A stretch of 64,000 nt of DNA from Bradyrhizobium sp. 190 (GTDB lineage: Bacteria > Pseudomonadota > Alphaproteobacteria > Rhizobiales > Xanthobacteraceae): assembly GCF_023073415.1 (NCBI RefSeq), contig NZ_JADPJL010000012.1:186001-250000 (forward strand). The letters run 5' to 3'. The translations under genes and the position numbers were made by a program. Below the pieces are notes generated by a model. The model was not told the DNA's origin and made no database searches. It saw only the letters and a list, made by a program, of their open reading frames with translations. Shown here piece by piece: positions 52,851 through 60,691 of the stretch (position 1 is the first letter of the stretch; each line of letters begins with the position of its first letter).

Positions 52851-52952
52851 AATTCGTAGGGTGGGCAAAGGCGCGTTAGCGACGTGCCCACCATCTATCA
52901 CCGATCGTTCTCTTGATGGTGGGCACGCTTCGCTTTGCCCACCCTACGAATT
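52851..52952 (+). repeat. Intergenic palindromic repeat (GTAGGGTGGGCAAA type)
   Basis: AATTCGTAGGGTGGGCAAAG (from 52851) faces CTTTGCCCACCCTACGAATT (ending 52952), with inner inverted arms GTGCCCACCAT / ATGGTGGGCAC. It forms a long stem between the convergent dsbB and AbrB-type genes. This type is dispersed in Bradyrhizobium genomes. Confidence 0.8.
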
Positions 52953-52968
52953 CGCAATGACGGCCGCC

Positions 52969-54054
52969 TCAATCGTCCACGTCCTCCTGCGGCCGTCCGA
53001 ACAAATGCACGATGCCGGGCGTCGTGATGGACACGAACACGAAGCGCGACAGATGATGGGCGCCGACGAAAATCGGATCGATATGCAACGTGAGCGCCAG
53101 CGCCAGCATGGCGTCCATCGCGCCCGGGGCGAACGCCACGACGACGTCGGCGAAGCGCACAGTGGTGCTCAGCACGATCACCGTGACGAAAACGGCGGAG
53201 ATGGCAATGGCCACCGCAAACGAGCCCAGCCCGGCATTGATGTGACTGAGCAGGGTTGACTTGCTGATCCGGGCAAAGCGCGTGCCGATCACGGCGCCGA
53301 TGCCGACCAGCGCCACGCCGCGCATCCAGGGCGGCAGGCCGCCCTCGATCAGGTCGGTGCCGTGCAGCACGGAGGAGGCGATCATCGCGCCGAACATCCA
53401 GCTTGCCGGAAATTTGGCGAGCCGCAGCAGCAGCGCGACGGCAACGGCAGCGGCCGCCAGCACGGCGAGTTCGACCGGCGAGGCGATCAGGCTCGCCACC
53501 TCTACTGGCGCCGTCGACGCAATGCCGGTCAGCGCCAGCAGCAGCGGCAGCGCCGCGGTCAGGATGATCACGCGCATGGTCTGCACCACGGCGATCGCCG
53601 CGACATCGGCGCCCTTCTCGGCGGCGAGCATGGTGATTTGCGACAGCGCGCCGGGGCTTCCCGCCAGCAGCGCCGAGGTCTGGTCCCAGCCGTGGAAGCG
53701 CTGCAGATAGAAGCTCGAGCCGAAGGTCGTGCAGAATGTCGCGAGTGCCAAGAGGCCGATGGTCAGGGGATAGGCGCTCATGTGCTGGATCAGTTGCCGC
53801 GACACCAGCGAGCCCAGCGTGATGCCGAGCAGCACCAGCACGGCCTGCGTCAGGACCGGCGGCATGGTGACCGGCCGCCCCGACAGCGCGGCGAAGCCGA
53901 CGGCGACCATCGCGCCGGAGATCAGCCCGCCCGGCAGGTTGATCCACAGAAACAGCAGGCCGCCGGCGGCGCCGATGACGAGCGTCTCGAGCGTGCCAAA
54001 AATTTTGGCGCGGTCGGCAACGGCGGAGGATATCGATGCAGGGATCAGGCTCAC
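52969..54054 (-). CDS. AbrB-family membrane protein
   Basis: A 361-aa inner-membrane protein with about ten hydrophobic helices arranged as two similar halves. Conserved blocks include LPGGLISGAMVAVGFAAL, GSPGALSQITMLAAEKGADVAAIAVVQTMRV, KFPASWMFGAMIASSVLHG and FAPGAMDAMLALALTLHIDPIFVGAHHLSRF. These match the AbrB/'AmoA' membrane family (named for an E. coli regulator but clearly transporter-like). Substrate unknown. Confidence 0.88.
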   Translation of the reverse strand: MSLIPASISSAVADRAKIFGTLETLVIGAAGGLLFLWINLPGGLISGAMVAVGFAALSGRPVTMPPVLTQAVLVLLGITLGSLVSRQLIQHMSAYPLTIGLLALATFCTTFGSSFYLQRFHGWDQTSALLAGSPGALSQITMLAAEKGADVAAIAVVQTMRVIILTAALPLLLALTGIASTAPVEVASLIASPVELAVLAAAAVAVALLLRLAKFPASWMFGAMIASSVLHGTDLIEGGLPPWMRGVALVGIGAVIGTRFARISKSTLLSHINAGLGSFAVAIAISAVFVTVIVLSTTVRFADVVVAFAPGAMDAMLALALTLHIDPIFVGAHHLSRFVFVSITTPGIVHLFGRPQEDVDD

Positions 54055-54301
54055 GCCGCCTTATGGCAAATCCGCCATCGAGGTACAAATGCGTCACGCG
54101 ATTGCAGCAATGCAGGGCCAGCGCTGCACAAGGCCTGCACAAACGTCCCGCCGCGCCGGCTGAACGCGGGCTGAATGCGGAGGCGGATCGTTCATCTTCG
54201 CGTCACAAAAAATTTTACCGGAGAGGTCGCCCGATGCGTTGTCGCAAGCTGAGGTTGCGCTAGGATGGGAGGTGCAGATGACTACCCCACGGAGACCAAG
54301 G

Positions 54302-54799
54302 ATGACTATTCAAGCAAAAATACTGGGCGCGATTGCGATGTCGGGTTTGGCTGCGTTTGCGACGACGTCGCAGGCGAATGCCCTGACCGCGCAGGAATGC
54401 AGCGCCAAATACCAGGCCGCGAAATCCGCCGGAACGCTCGGCAGCCAGAAGTGGAACGACTTCCGGAAAGCCCAGTGCGGCGCCGACGCTGCCGCTGCGC
54501 CGGCGGCAGCGGCCCCCGCAGGGGAGCCCAAGGAAGCCGCCAAGAAGGAATCCAAGAAGGAAGCCAAGGAAGCTGCGAAGGAAGCTGCGGCGCCTGCCGC
54601 GCCGTCCGGCCCCGCGGTCTATCCGAACGCCGTCGATCCCAAATATTCCAAGGAGACCGCCGGCAAGGCCCGCATGCACACCTGCGTGGATCAGTACAAC
54701 GCCAACAAGACCACCAACGCCAATGGCGGCATGAAGTGGATCCAGAAGGGCGGCGGCTATTACAGCGAATGCTCCAAGAAGCTGAAGGGCGCCGCCTAA
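54302..54799 (+). CDS. Secreted Ala/Lys-rich protein with PsiF-like ends, unknown function
   Basis: A 165-aa exported protein. A signal peptide (about 1-27, ending ANA) leads to LTAQECSAKYQAAKSAGTLGSQKWNDFRKAQCG with two cysteines. A central Lys/Glu/Ala helix (EAAKKESKKEAKEAAKEAA) follows, then a second small domain with two cysteines (MHTCVDQYNAN...GGYYSECSKKLKG). The paired domains around a charged linker suggest a duplicated Cys-containing unit. GGAG precedes the ATG at 54302; an ATG at 54278 with GGGAGG is nearly as good. No firm family. Confidence 0.75.
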   Translation: MTIQAKILGAIAMSGLAAFATTSQANALTAQECSAKYQAAKSAGTLGSQKWNDFRKAQCGADAAAAPAAAAPAGEPKEAAKKESKKEAKEAAKEAAAPAAPSGPAVYPNAVDPKYSKETAGKARMHTCVDQYNANKTTNANGGMKWIQKGGGYYSECSKKLKGAA

Positions 54800-54814
54800 G
54801 CAGCAACGGAGGCG

Positions 54815-54841
54815 GGCGCGGCCGGATGCTTCGGCCGCGCC
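54815..54841. terminator. Hairpin between convergent genes
   Basis: A 10-bp GC stem (GGCGCGGCCG at 54815-54824 with CGGCCGCGCC at 54832-54841, 7-nt loop) between the secreted protein and the convergent TetR gene; its last base touches the TetR stop. No T run follows, so its role in termination is only likely. Confidence 0.45.
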
Positions 54842-55437
54842 TACACTCCGCGGAGCAATGTCTCGGCCGATTTCGCCACCAGTTGCGCACGCTTGCGGGG
54901 GCCCCGTTCGAGAAACAGCAGGCTCTGTCCGAACACGAAGCAGTAGAACAGGAACGCCTGCGCGTCGGCTTCCTCAGCCACCAGGCCGGTGGCGCGGTAG
55001 AGATGCCCGACATTCTTCAGCCGCGCCGCATCGACGCTGGCCACCGCGTTGGCGGCAATCTCGTCCGAGCGAGCCCATTGCCGGATCGCGAGCTCAACCG
55101 CCATGCCTTCGGTATTCATCCGCTCGGAGTAAAGCGCGATCAGCGCCTTCAGCCGTTCGCGGGCCGTGGCGCCGTCGAGGCTGGTCTGTTTTTCGATCGC
55201 GGCGATGCGGCCCTCGCTCCAGTGCTGCAGCATGGCCTCGAGCAGGGCCGCACGGTCGCGGAAGCGGCGATAGAAGCCGCCTTTGGTGACGCCGAGGTTT
55301 TTTGCCAGCACCTCCACCCGCACCCCCTCGACGCCGGACCTGGCGATTTCCTCAAGGCCGGCTTCGATCCAGCTCTCGCTACGCACCTCGCCGGTTCGCG
55401 CCTCTCCGGTTCGCGCGTCTCCCTTGGCATCGCTCAT
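54841..55437 (-). CDS. TetR/AcrR family transcriptional regulator
   Basis: A 198-aa regulator with the helix-turn-helix at about 22-65 (SWIEAGLEEIARSGVEGVRVEVLAKNLGVTKGGFYRRFRDRAALLEAML). The N-terminus contains a tandem repeat ARTGE-ARTGE. It is divergent from a pair of hotdog thioesterases. Two palindromic sites lie in the 96-nt intergenic region, so it probably represses itself and the thioesterases. The ligand is perhaps an acyl-CoA; inference. Confidence 0.9.
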   Translation of the reverse strand: MSDAKGDARTGEARTGEVRSESWIEAGLEEIARSGVEGVRVEVLAKNLGVTKGGFYRRFRDRAALLEAMLQHWSEGRIAAIEKQTSLDGATARERLKALIALYSERMNTEGMAVELAIRQWARSDEIAANAVASVDAARLKNVGHLYRATGLVAEEADAQAFLFYCFVFGQSLLFLERGPRKRAQLVAKSAETLLRGV

Positions 55438-55459
55438 GGTCCAGCCTCACCGATTCTTG

Positions 55460-55473
55460 ATACGGTACCGTAT
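55460..55473. promoter_or_regulatory. Palindromic operator 1 (TetR/thioesterase promoter)
   Basis: ATACGGTACCGTAT is a perfect 14-bp palindrome 22 nt upstream of the TetR start. It shares the half-site TGATACG-type core with the second site 32 nt away, as for a regulator that binds twice. Confidence 0.7.
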
Positions 55474-55491
55474 TGCTAACCCGGGCGGGGT

Positions 55492-55511
55492 TTGATACGC
55501 TACCGTATCAA
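55492..55511. promoter_or_regulatory. Palindromic operator 2 (TetR/thioesterase promoter)
   Basis: TTGATACGCTACCGTATCAA is a 20-bp near-perfect palindrome (only the two central pairs off) 22 nt before the thioesterase ATG. It matches operator 1 in its GATACG half-sites and resembles the common TetR form with TAC/GTA arms. Confidence 0.7.
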
Positions 55512-55533
55512 GATTAAAAAGTGGGAGCGAACG

Positions 55534-55959
55534 ATGGAGACGGACGCGACCTATCGCGGCACGGTCTATCCCTGGCAATGCGATCATGTCGGGCACATGA
55601 ACATCATGTGGTATGTCGGCAAGTTCGACGAGGCGAACTGGAATCTGTTCGCAAGGCTCGGCCTGACGCCGTCCTATCTGCGCGGGTCCGGTCGCGGCAT
55701 GGCCGCCGTGCAGCAGAACATCACCTACAAGCGCGAGCTGCTGGCCGGCGACATCGTCGAGGTCAGGAGCCGGCTCGTGGAAATCCGCGACAAGTCGATC
55801 CGCTTCATGCACGAGATGCGCAACGCCGAATCCGGCAAGATTGCCGCGACCTGCGAATTCGTCGGCGTGCACATGGACCGGCAGGCGCGCAAGTCCGCGC
55901 CGTTCGCGCCTGCGATCCGTGACGCCGCTGAAAAGCATCTCGAACCGGAATTGGCGTGA
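55534..55959 (+). CDS. Acyl-CoA thioesterase, 4-hydroxybenzoyl-CoA type hotdog
   Basis: A 141-aa single-hotdog enzyme. The catalytic Asp region is WQCDHVGHMNIMWYVGKFDEANW, and the hotdog helix and strands follow (ITYKRELLAGDIVEVRSRLVEI, IRFMHEMRN). This matches the 4HBT thioesterase group. The ATG at 55534 follows GGGAG. It overlaps the next thioesterase by 4 nt and is divergent from TetR with shared operators. Acyl-group specificity unknown. Confidence 0.9.
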   Translation: METDATYRGTVYPWQCDHVGHMNIMWYVGKFDEANWNLFARLGLTPSYLRGSGRGMAAVQQNITYKRELLAGDIVEVRSRLVEIRDKSIRFMHEMRNAESGKIAATCEFVGVHMDRQARKSAPFAPAIRDAAEKHLEPELA

Positions 55960-56444
55960 ACCGCATGCCGCGCTTCCAGCCGAAGAACCCGGATTACCGC
56001 GCGATCGCGATTCACACGTTCGAGCAGCAGCGCGCGATGAAGACGCTCGGCATTTCGATCGCGCGGCTGGAGCCGGGCGAGGTCGATCTCAAGATGGACT
56101 ATTCGCTCGACCTCACCCAGCAGCATGGCTTCATCCATGCCGGGATCATCACCGCGGGGCTCGATAACGCCAGCGGCATCGCGGCCTTCACGCTGATGCC
56201 GGCGGCGACCGGGATCCTCACCGTGGAATTCAAAACCAACCTGCTCGCGCCCGCACGCGGCGAGCGGTTCGCCTTCCGCGCCACCGTCGTCAAGCCCGGC
56301 CGCACGCTGACGGTATGCGAGGCCCGCGCCTATGCAACGCATGACGGGGTCGAGACCTTGATCGCGACCATGAGCGGCACGCTGATGGCGCTGTCGGCCC
56401 GCGAGGGTGCGGCGTCGCAGGGGAGGGAGCGGGCATCGACCTGA
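55956..56444 (+). CDS. PaaI-type hotdog thioesterase
   Basis: A 162-aa thioesterase of the PaaI/YiiD group. Key block: LTQQHGFIHAGIITAGLDNASGIAAFTLMPAATGILTVEFKTNLLAPARGERFAFRATVVKPGRTLTVCEARAY, with the usual HGG-like helix. It starts with a GTG at 55956 inside the upstream stop codon, or an ATG at 55965. Translation-coupled pairing with a 4HBT thioesterase under one TetR suggests a joint role in recycling CoA. Confidence 0.88.
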   Translation: MNRMPRFQPKNPDYRAIAIHTFEQQRAMKTLGISIARLEPGEVDLKMDYSLDLTQQHGFIHAGIITAGLDNASGIAAFTLMPAATGILTVEFKTNLLAPARGERFAFRATVVKPGRTLTVCEARAYATHDGVETLIATMSGTLMALSAREGAASQGRERAST

Positions 56445-56540
56445 TGCGCTGATCTCTGTTGCAGTGCAGCTTTGTGCTGCAGCCATGGCGATCTGGAGAA
56501 ATTCCTTCTATGGTCGCGCCGTGCAACAGAGTCTTCCAAC

Positions 56541-57329
56541 TTGATCATCTTCACCGCGCAAGGCGTGCTGGGACTGGCGTCGGGGATGCTGGTCGGGTTC
56601 TCGCTCGGCCTCGTCGGCGGCGGCGGCTCGATCCTCGCGGTGCCGCTGATGGTCTATGTGGTCGGCGTGGCGGAGCCCCATGTCGCGATCGGCACCAGCG
56701 CGATCGCGGTGGCCGCCAATGCCGCGATCAACCTGTCCAACCATGCGCGCGGCGGCACCGTGATCTGGTCCTGCGCGCTGATCTTCGCCGCCGCCGGCAT
56801 GGCCGGCGCCTTCGGCGGCTCGATCCTCGGCAAGATGGTCGATGGTCAAAAACTGCTGGCGCTGTTCGCGCTGGTGATGATCGTGATCGCGCTGTTGATG
56901 CTGAAGACGCGTTCGCGAATCGGCCTGCCTGACGTCAAGGTCTCGATGTCGAACATGCCGGCCATCGTCGGTCTTGGTCTGGCGACCGGGACGATATCGG
57001 GATTCTTCGGCATCGGCGGCGGCTTCCTGATCGTGCCGGCCCTGATGCTGGCGACCGGCATGCCGATCATGAACGCGGTCTCCTCCTCGCTGGTCGCGGT
57101 CACCGCGTTCGGCATGACCACGGCCGCCAGCTATGCCTGGTCGGGCCTGGTCTCGTGGGCACTGGCGGGACTGTTCGTGGCGGGCGGCATCGCCGGCGGA
57201 TTGGCCGGCACGCGTTCGGCGCGGCACCTCGCCGAGCGCCGCGGTGCGCTCAATATCGTGTTCGCCGTGGTCATTATTGCGGTGGCGCTCTATATGCTGG
57301 CGCGTAACATATCCCCATCTCCGGCGTAG
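56541..57329 (+). CDS. TauE/SafE family sulfite exporter-like permease
   Basis: A 262-aa inner-membrane protein with eight helices in two TauE/SafE halves (GLASGMLVGFSLGLVGGGGSILAVPLMVYVVGV; GLGLATGTISGFFGIGGGFLIVPALMLATGMPIMNAVSSSLVAV). Members export sulfite or organosulfonates. The start is uncertain: TTG at 56541 begins just before the first helix; the open frame reaches 56472 without ribosome site. It is followed after 30 nt by a DsbA-like gene. Confidence 0.85.
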   Translation: MIIFTAQGVLGLASGMLVGFSLGLVGGGGSILAVPLMVYVVGVAEPHVAIGTSAIAVAANAAINLSNHARGGTVIWSCALIFAAAGMAGAFGGSILGKMVDGQKLLALFALVMIVIALLMLKTRSRIGLPDVKVSMSNMPAIVGLGLATGTISGFFGIGGGFLIVPALMLATGMPIMNAVSSSLVAVTAFGMTTAASYAWSGLVSWALAGLFVAGGIAGGLAGTRSARHLAERRGALNIVFAVVIIAVALYMLARNISPSPA

Positions 57330-57359
57330 ACAGGGGATGCAGCCCTTCGCGAGACCCAC

Positions 57360-58037
57360 ATGAAGCGATCGAACAATCCGGCCGGGGCCAACCCGGGATG
57401 CACACGGCGTAAGGCGCTCGGCTTGCTTGGCGGCGGTGCCGCGCTGCTCGGCGCCGGCGCGGCGGCACGACCGGCGCTCGCGCAACGCAGCGACGACGTG
57501 CTGACCGAGGCGCTGGTGCTGCGCGACCCTGATGTGCCCTCGACCGGCAATCCCGACGGCGACATCAACATCGTCGAATGGTTCGACTACAACTGCCCCT
57601 ATTGCCGCAAGATCGCGCCCGAGATCCAGCAGGTGGTGCAGGACGACGGCAAGGTTCGCCTGGTGCTGAAAGACTGGCCGATCCTGGGCGAGGTCTCGAA
57701 ATTCGGGGCGCGGATGGCGCTGGCGGCGAAGTATCAGGACAAGTACATGGCCGCGCATGAGGCGATGATCGGCGTCAGCTCGAAATTGACCGAACCGCGC
57801 ATTCGCGAATTGCTGGCCGGTGCCGGCATCGACATGGATCGCCTCAACCGCGACGCCACGGCCAACGCCAAGGCGATCGATGCCATCCTCACCCGCAACC
57901 ACGATCAGGCGGTGGCGTTCGGATTCAAGGGAACGCCGTCGTTCATCGTCGGCAAGTTCCGCGTGCCGGGCATCCTGAGCATGGCGCAATTCGAGATGGT
58001 GATCGCCGACGCGCGCAAAGCGAAGAAGAGCAATTAG
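57360..58037 (+). CDS. DsbA family protein (thioredoxin-like), Tat-type leader
   Basis: A 225-aa periplasmic thiol-disulfide protein. The leader has twin arginines (T15-R16-R17-K18) before a Gly/Ala-rich hydrophobic stretch, ending near ALA-Q (about 42). The redox motif C79-P80-Y81-C82 is in EWFDYNCPYCRKI, and the cis-proline loop is FKGTPSFIVG. It belongs to the DsbA/ScsC-like group that oxidises or isomerises exported proteins. It starts 30 nt after the TauE/SafE gene. Confidence 0.88.
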   Translation: MKRSNNPAGANPGCTRRKALGLLGGGAALLGAGAAARPALAQRSDDVLTEALVLRDPDVPSTGNPDGDINIVEWFDYNCPYCRKIAPEIQQVVQDDGKVRLVLKDWPILGEVSKFGARMALAAKYQDKYMAAHEAMIGVSSKLTEPRIRELLAGAGIDMDRLNRDATANAKAIDAILTRNHDQAVAFGFKGTPSFIVGKFRVPGILSMAQFEMVIADARKAKKSN

Positions 58038-58056
58038 CGATCAGAAAAAACGCCCA

Positions 58057-58086
58057 GAAAAACGCCGTCGCGAATGACGACGGCGT
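58057..58086 (-). terminator. Rho-independent terminator
   Basis: On the minus strand a 9-bp stem (58062-58070 with 58078-58086, 7-nt loop, ACGCCGTCG arm) is followed by TTTTT. It lies 25 nt beyond the stop of the 68-aa membrane protein. Confidence 0.8.
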
Positions 58087-58111
58087 CAATCCTGCGCTCC
58101 TGGCGCCTGAA

Positions 58112-58318
58112 TTATTTCGACGAAATCTTGACCCATTCCTCATGGGTGCGCGTCTTCAGCGTCTTCCAGTCGGCTGCCGCCACATCCCAGTTGACGATGG
58201 TGCGGTTGGCCTGGGCGACCTGGCCGCTCGCGACGCTCGACGTCTGCATGGAATCGTAGACATAGACGCCACCAACCAGCAGCAGCGCACCCAAAATCAT
58301 TCCGACAAACGTCTGCAT
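58112..58318 (-). CDS. Small single-pass membrane protein, unknown function
   Basis: A 68-aa protein. One N-terminal helix (about 4-21, FVGMILGALLLVGGVYVY) is followed by a short Ser/Ala/Gln-rich and helical periplasmic part (NWDVAAADWKTLKTRTHEEWVKI). GGAGGG stands 7 nt before the ATG. It has its own terminator and an exact EcfG-type promoter, so it forms a separate stress-type unit. Similar short anchored proteins are widespread in Bradyrhizobium without known function. Confidence 0.78.
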   Translation of the reverse strand: MQTFVGMILGALLLVGGVYVYDSMQTSSVASGQVAQANRTIVNWDVAAADWKTLKTRTHEEWVKISSK

Positions 58319-58342
58319 GGCAATCCCTCCGTTGCGGCTGAT

Positions 58343-58367
58343 AACGCAGTGCCCGGTGGATGGTTCC
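58343..58367 (-). promoter_or_regulatory. EcfG-type general-stress promoter
   Basis: On the minus strand GGAAC (58367-58363), exactly 16 nt, CGTT (58346-58343): the full EcfG consensus. The -10 ends 24 nt before the ATG of the 68-aa membrane protein, with a GGAGG ribosome site between. Confidence 0.75.
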
Positions 58368-58372
58368 GCGGC

Positions 58373-59227
58373 CTACGAACGCACCTTGGCAGGCGCGGGA
58401 CGGGGTGCGGTTGCGGACGGGACCGCCGCCGCTGCCGTCGCCAGATTGAGCGACTTCAATTCATCCGGCTTGAACACGAAGAGCTTGTCATGCGGCGTCT
58501 CCATGGCGTGCACCCAAACCTGCAGGTTGACGCCCATGTCGCCGAGATAGCGCTGGCAGCGCGCGGAGATATTTTGCGCCACGTTCATCTCGTCGCGCGG
58601 CAGGCCGCCTGCCGAACCGATCGCCGCCACCTGATGCACGCCGATGATCGCCTTGTCGCCGACGCGGCGCTCCACGCCGCCGGCAAACACGAGCGGGCAA
58701 GATGAAGCGCAGTATTGCCCAGGCTCGATCTCAGTCGCGAAATTGCGCTCGCGGATCAGCCGGCCCATCGCCAGTGCGTCAGCCACCGACCCGCCCGGCG
58801 AGTTCAGCACCACCGTCTTGATGTAGTCGCCACGCTTGCCGACTTCCGCGGCGAATGCTTCGGAAATCCCGGGCGTGATGGTGCCGGTCGCCATTAGCTT
58901 GCCGCCGCCGACTAATTCGAACGTCATCGGCTTGGCCATCACGCCATCTGCTTGCGGCCGCGATGTCAGTCGTTTGCCGCCGTCGGGCGTGAGCGGCGCC
59001 AGGATTGACGGCACGATGTCGGGCAGGTCAAGCGAAGGCGTATCCTGCCTTACCTCGGCCGCCGGATCGGTCGTGCCGATCCATCCGTTCATGCCGGTGA
59101 GATCGGCTGCGAGCACGACGATGGTGATAGTGACGACACTGCGAAAGATCCAGCGCAGGACCGCTTCGTCGGGATTGGCCGCAAGGAAAGCATGAACGCG
59201 CTGTCGAATCGTCGCGGATGGCTGCAT
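58373..59227 (-). CDS. Membrane-anchored ClpP-like periplasmic protein
   Basis: A 284-aa protein with an N-terminal helix (about 27-44) and an exported ClpP/crotonase-like domain. The oxyanion-type motif VVLNSPGGSVADALAMGRLIRE is at about 139-160, the candidate nucleophile serine in QYCASSCPLVFAGG (about 171-184), and a histidine in IIGVHQVAAIG (H199). This matches the COG3904-type exported ClpP relatives; substrate and partners unknown. The ATG at 59227 lies 8 nt after the upstream gene stop, so the two are cotranscribed. Confidence 0.8.
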   Translation of the reverse strand: MQPSATIRQRVHAFLAANPDEAVLRWIFRSVVTITIVVLAADLTGMNGWIGTTDPAAEVRQDTPSLDLPDIVPSILAPLTPDGGKRLTSRPQADGVMAKPMTFELVGGGKLMATGTITPGISEAFAAEVGKRGDYIKTVVLNSPGGSVADALAMGRLIRERNFATEIEPGQYCASSCPLVFAGGVERRVGDKAIIGVHQVAAIGSAGGLPRDEMNVAQNISARCQRYLGDMGVNLQVWVHAMETPHDKLFVFKPDELKSLNLATAAAAVPSATAPRPAPAKVRS

Positions 59228-59235
59228 GGCGCGAC

Positions 59236-60573
59236 CTACTTGGTATGCCGTGCGGACGATAGCGGCATGACGTTTTCGTCGGCGGCAGTCGCAGCTTCCG
59301 GCGCTGGCGCCTCGGCAGGAGCTTCGGCGGCGTCGACCGGCGCCACGCGCCGCGCTTCCTCGACCTCGCGGGCCATCTGCAACGCCGCAACCAGTTCGCC
59401 CGCCGTCATGCCGGAGGCGCTGAAGGCCGGCATCCCCTCGCGCCGGATCGCGGCGTGCACCACGCACAGGATCAGCACCAGCACCGCCGGCATCAGGTCG
59501 ATCGAGATCGCGCCTGCCCAGCTCGGAATGAAATCGCCGGCATAGCGAAGCACGGCTTCGGCGGGCGACATGGTCTGGAACCGAACCGGTTCGACGCGCG
59601 GCAATGCCAGGATCTTCTCGGCGGCCTCGGCGAGCGAAGCTGCCTGCGCTGCGATCGAGCTCTCGACCTTGCCGACCACGGCGGTCTGCCGGTCCGCGAG
59701 GTCGGTGGTACGGCCGCCCGCGGCCGGTGCGATGAAGCCGGATGCCAGGGACGTCGCCGCACGCTTGACGGCGGGCGCCACCGAGGTTTGCTGCAGGTTG
59801 GTGATCACGCCGCTTAGCGCCAGCGACTCGGTGGCGAAAGCGTCGCTGCGCGTCGAGATCGGCCCGCGGTCGGAAATCAGCTCGCGCATCTTCGCCAGAT
59901 GCTTGCCGCCCTGTTCGAACAATGCCGAGACGCGCTTGCCTGACGCCTGGACCTCCTGGCCGAGACTGTCGAGCTGCCCGGACATCTGGGTCAGGAGTTG
60001 CACGACGGTGCCGGAGCCCGCGGTGCCCGTGAGCGAACCGGCACGCTCGGCGTCGGCCAGTCTGGAAAACCGTGACGAGGCGAGTTGGATATCCGGCAAC
60101 AAGCCTTGCGCCGCGATGGCGTTGCTGTTGGCGGTATCGAGGTCACGGGTGTAGTTCTGCACCGTGATGGCGAGATGCTGCTGGATGGCGGCGGCGCCCG
60201 CCAGCGCCGAGGCGTTGAGCCATGACGACATCGCCACGATCATCAGCGATCCCAGGAGCATGCAGCCGAACATCAGGGCGCGGCCGGTGCGGTCGACCAC
60301 ATGCGGCATGAACTGCATGAGGAATACCCAGAAAGCGTAGATGCCGACCGACACCGCAACCGAATAGATCACGGCCGCGAAGAAGACCGTGGTCGGGCTG
60401 CCGTTGAGCAGTTCGCGGACGCCGAGATAGGTGTAGACGCCGGCCGCAAGCGCCAGGATCGCGGTGGTCAGTTTCATCGTGATTTCGAGGCGCGCGACGC
60501 CCTTCGAGAGAAGCAGCGAATTGGAGGCGCGCGCCGTGGCCGCCGGAGCGGCAAGGCCGTTGGTCGTGGGCAT
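59236..60573 (-). CDS. Multi-pass membrane protein of unknown function
   Basis: A 445-aa protein with about four helices in the first 120 residues, a long helical extracytoplasmic region (about 125-345, rich in Ala/Ser/Gln with heptads such as MSGQLDSLGQEVQASGKRVSALFEQGGKHL), a further helix (about 358-380), and a cytoplasmic Ala/Pro/Glu-rich tail. The layout resembles chemoreceptor-like sensors without a signalling domain. It is translated just before the ClpP-like gene; the two may form a complex. No family recognised. Confidence 0.75.
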   Translation of the reverse strand: MPTTNGLAAPAATARASNSLLLSKGVARLEITMKLTTAILALAAGVYTYLGVRELLNGSPTTVFFAAVIYSVAVSVGIYAFWVFLMQFMPHVVDRTGRALMFGCMLLGSLMIVAMSSWLNASALAGAAAIQQHLAITVQNYTRDLDTANSNAIAAQGLLPDIQLASSRFSRLADAERAGSLTGTAGSGTVVQLLTQMSGQLDSLGQEVQASGKRVSALFEQGGKHLAKMRELISDRGPISTRSDAFATESLALSGVITNLQQTSVAPAVKRAATSLASGFIAPAAGGRTTDLADRQTAVVGKVESSIAAQAASLAEAAEKILALPRVEPVRFQTMSPAEAVLRYAGDFIPSWAGAISIDLMPAVLVLILCVVHAAIRREGMPAFSASGMTAGELVAALQMAREVEEARRVAPVDAAEAPAEAPAPEAATAADENVMPLSSARHTK

Positions 60574-60691
60574 GACGTATCCTGTCCCGGTTCAACAAAC
60601 CGTTCTGATCAACGCCCCCACGTTGTTTGCTAAGTCGTTCAACTCATAGAGATAAATTCCGACGAGATTGTGTCGGCCGGCGCCATGGCGG

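Noticed and set aside
56508..57989. 493-aa minus-strand open frame
   Set aside because: Antisense to the TauE/SafE and DsbA-like genes; His/Arg/Gln-rich shadow with no motif.
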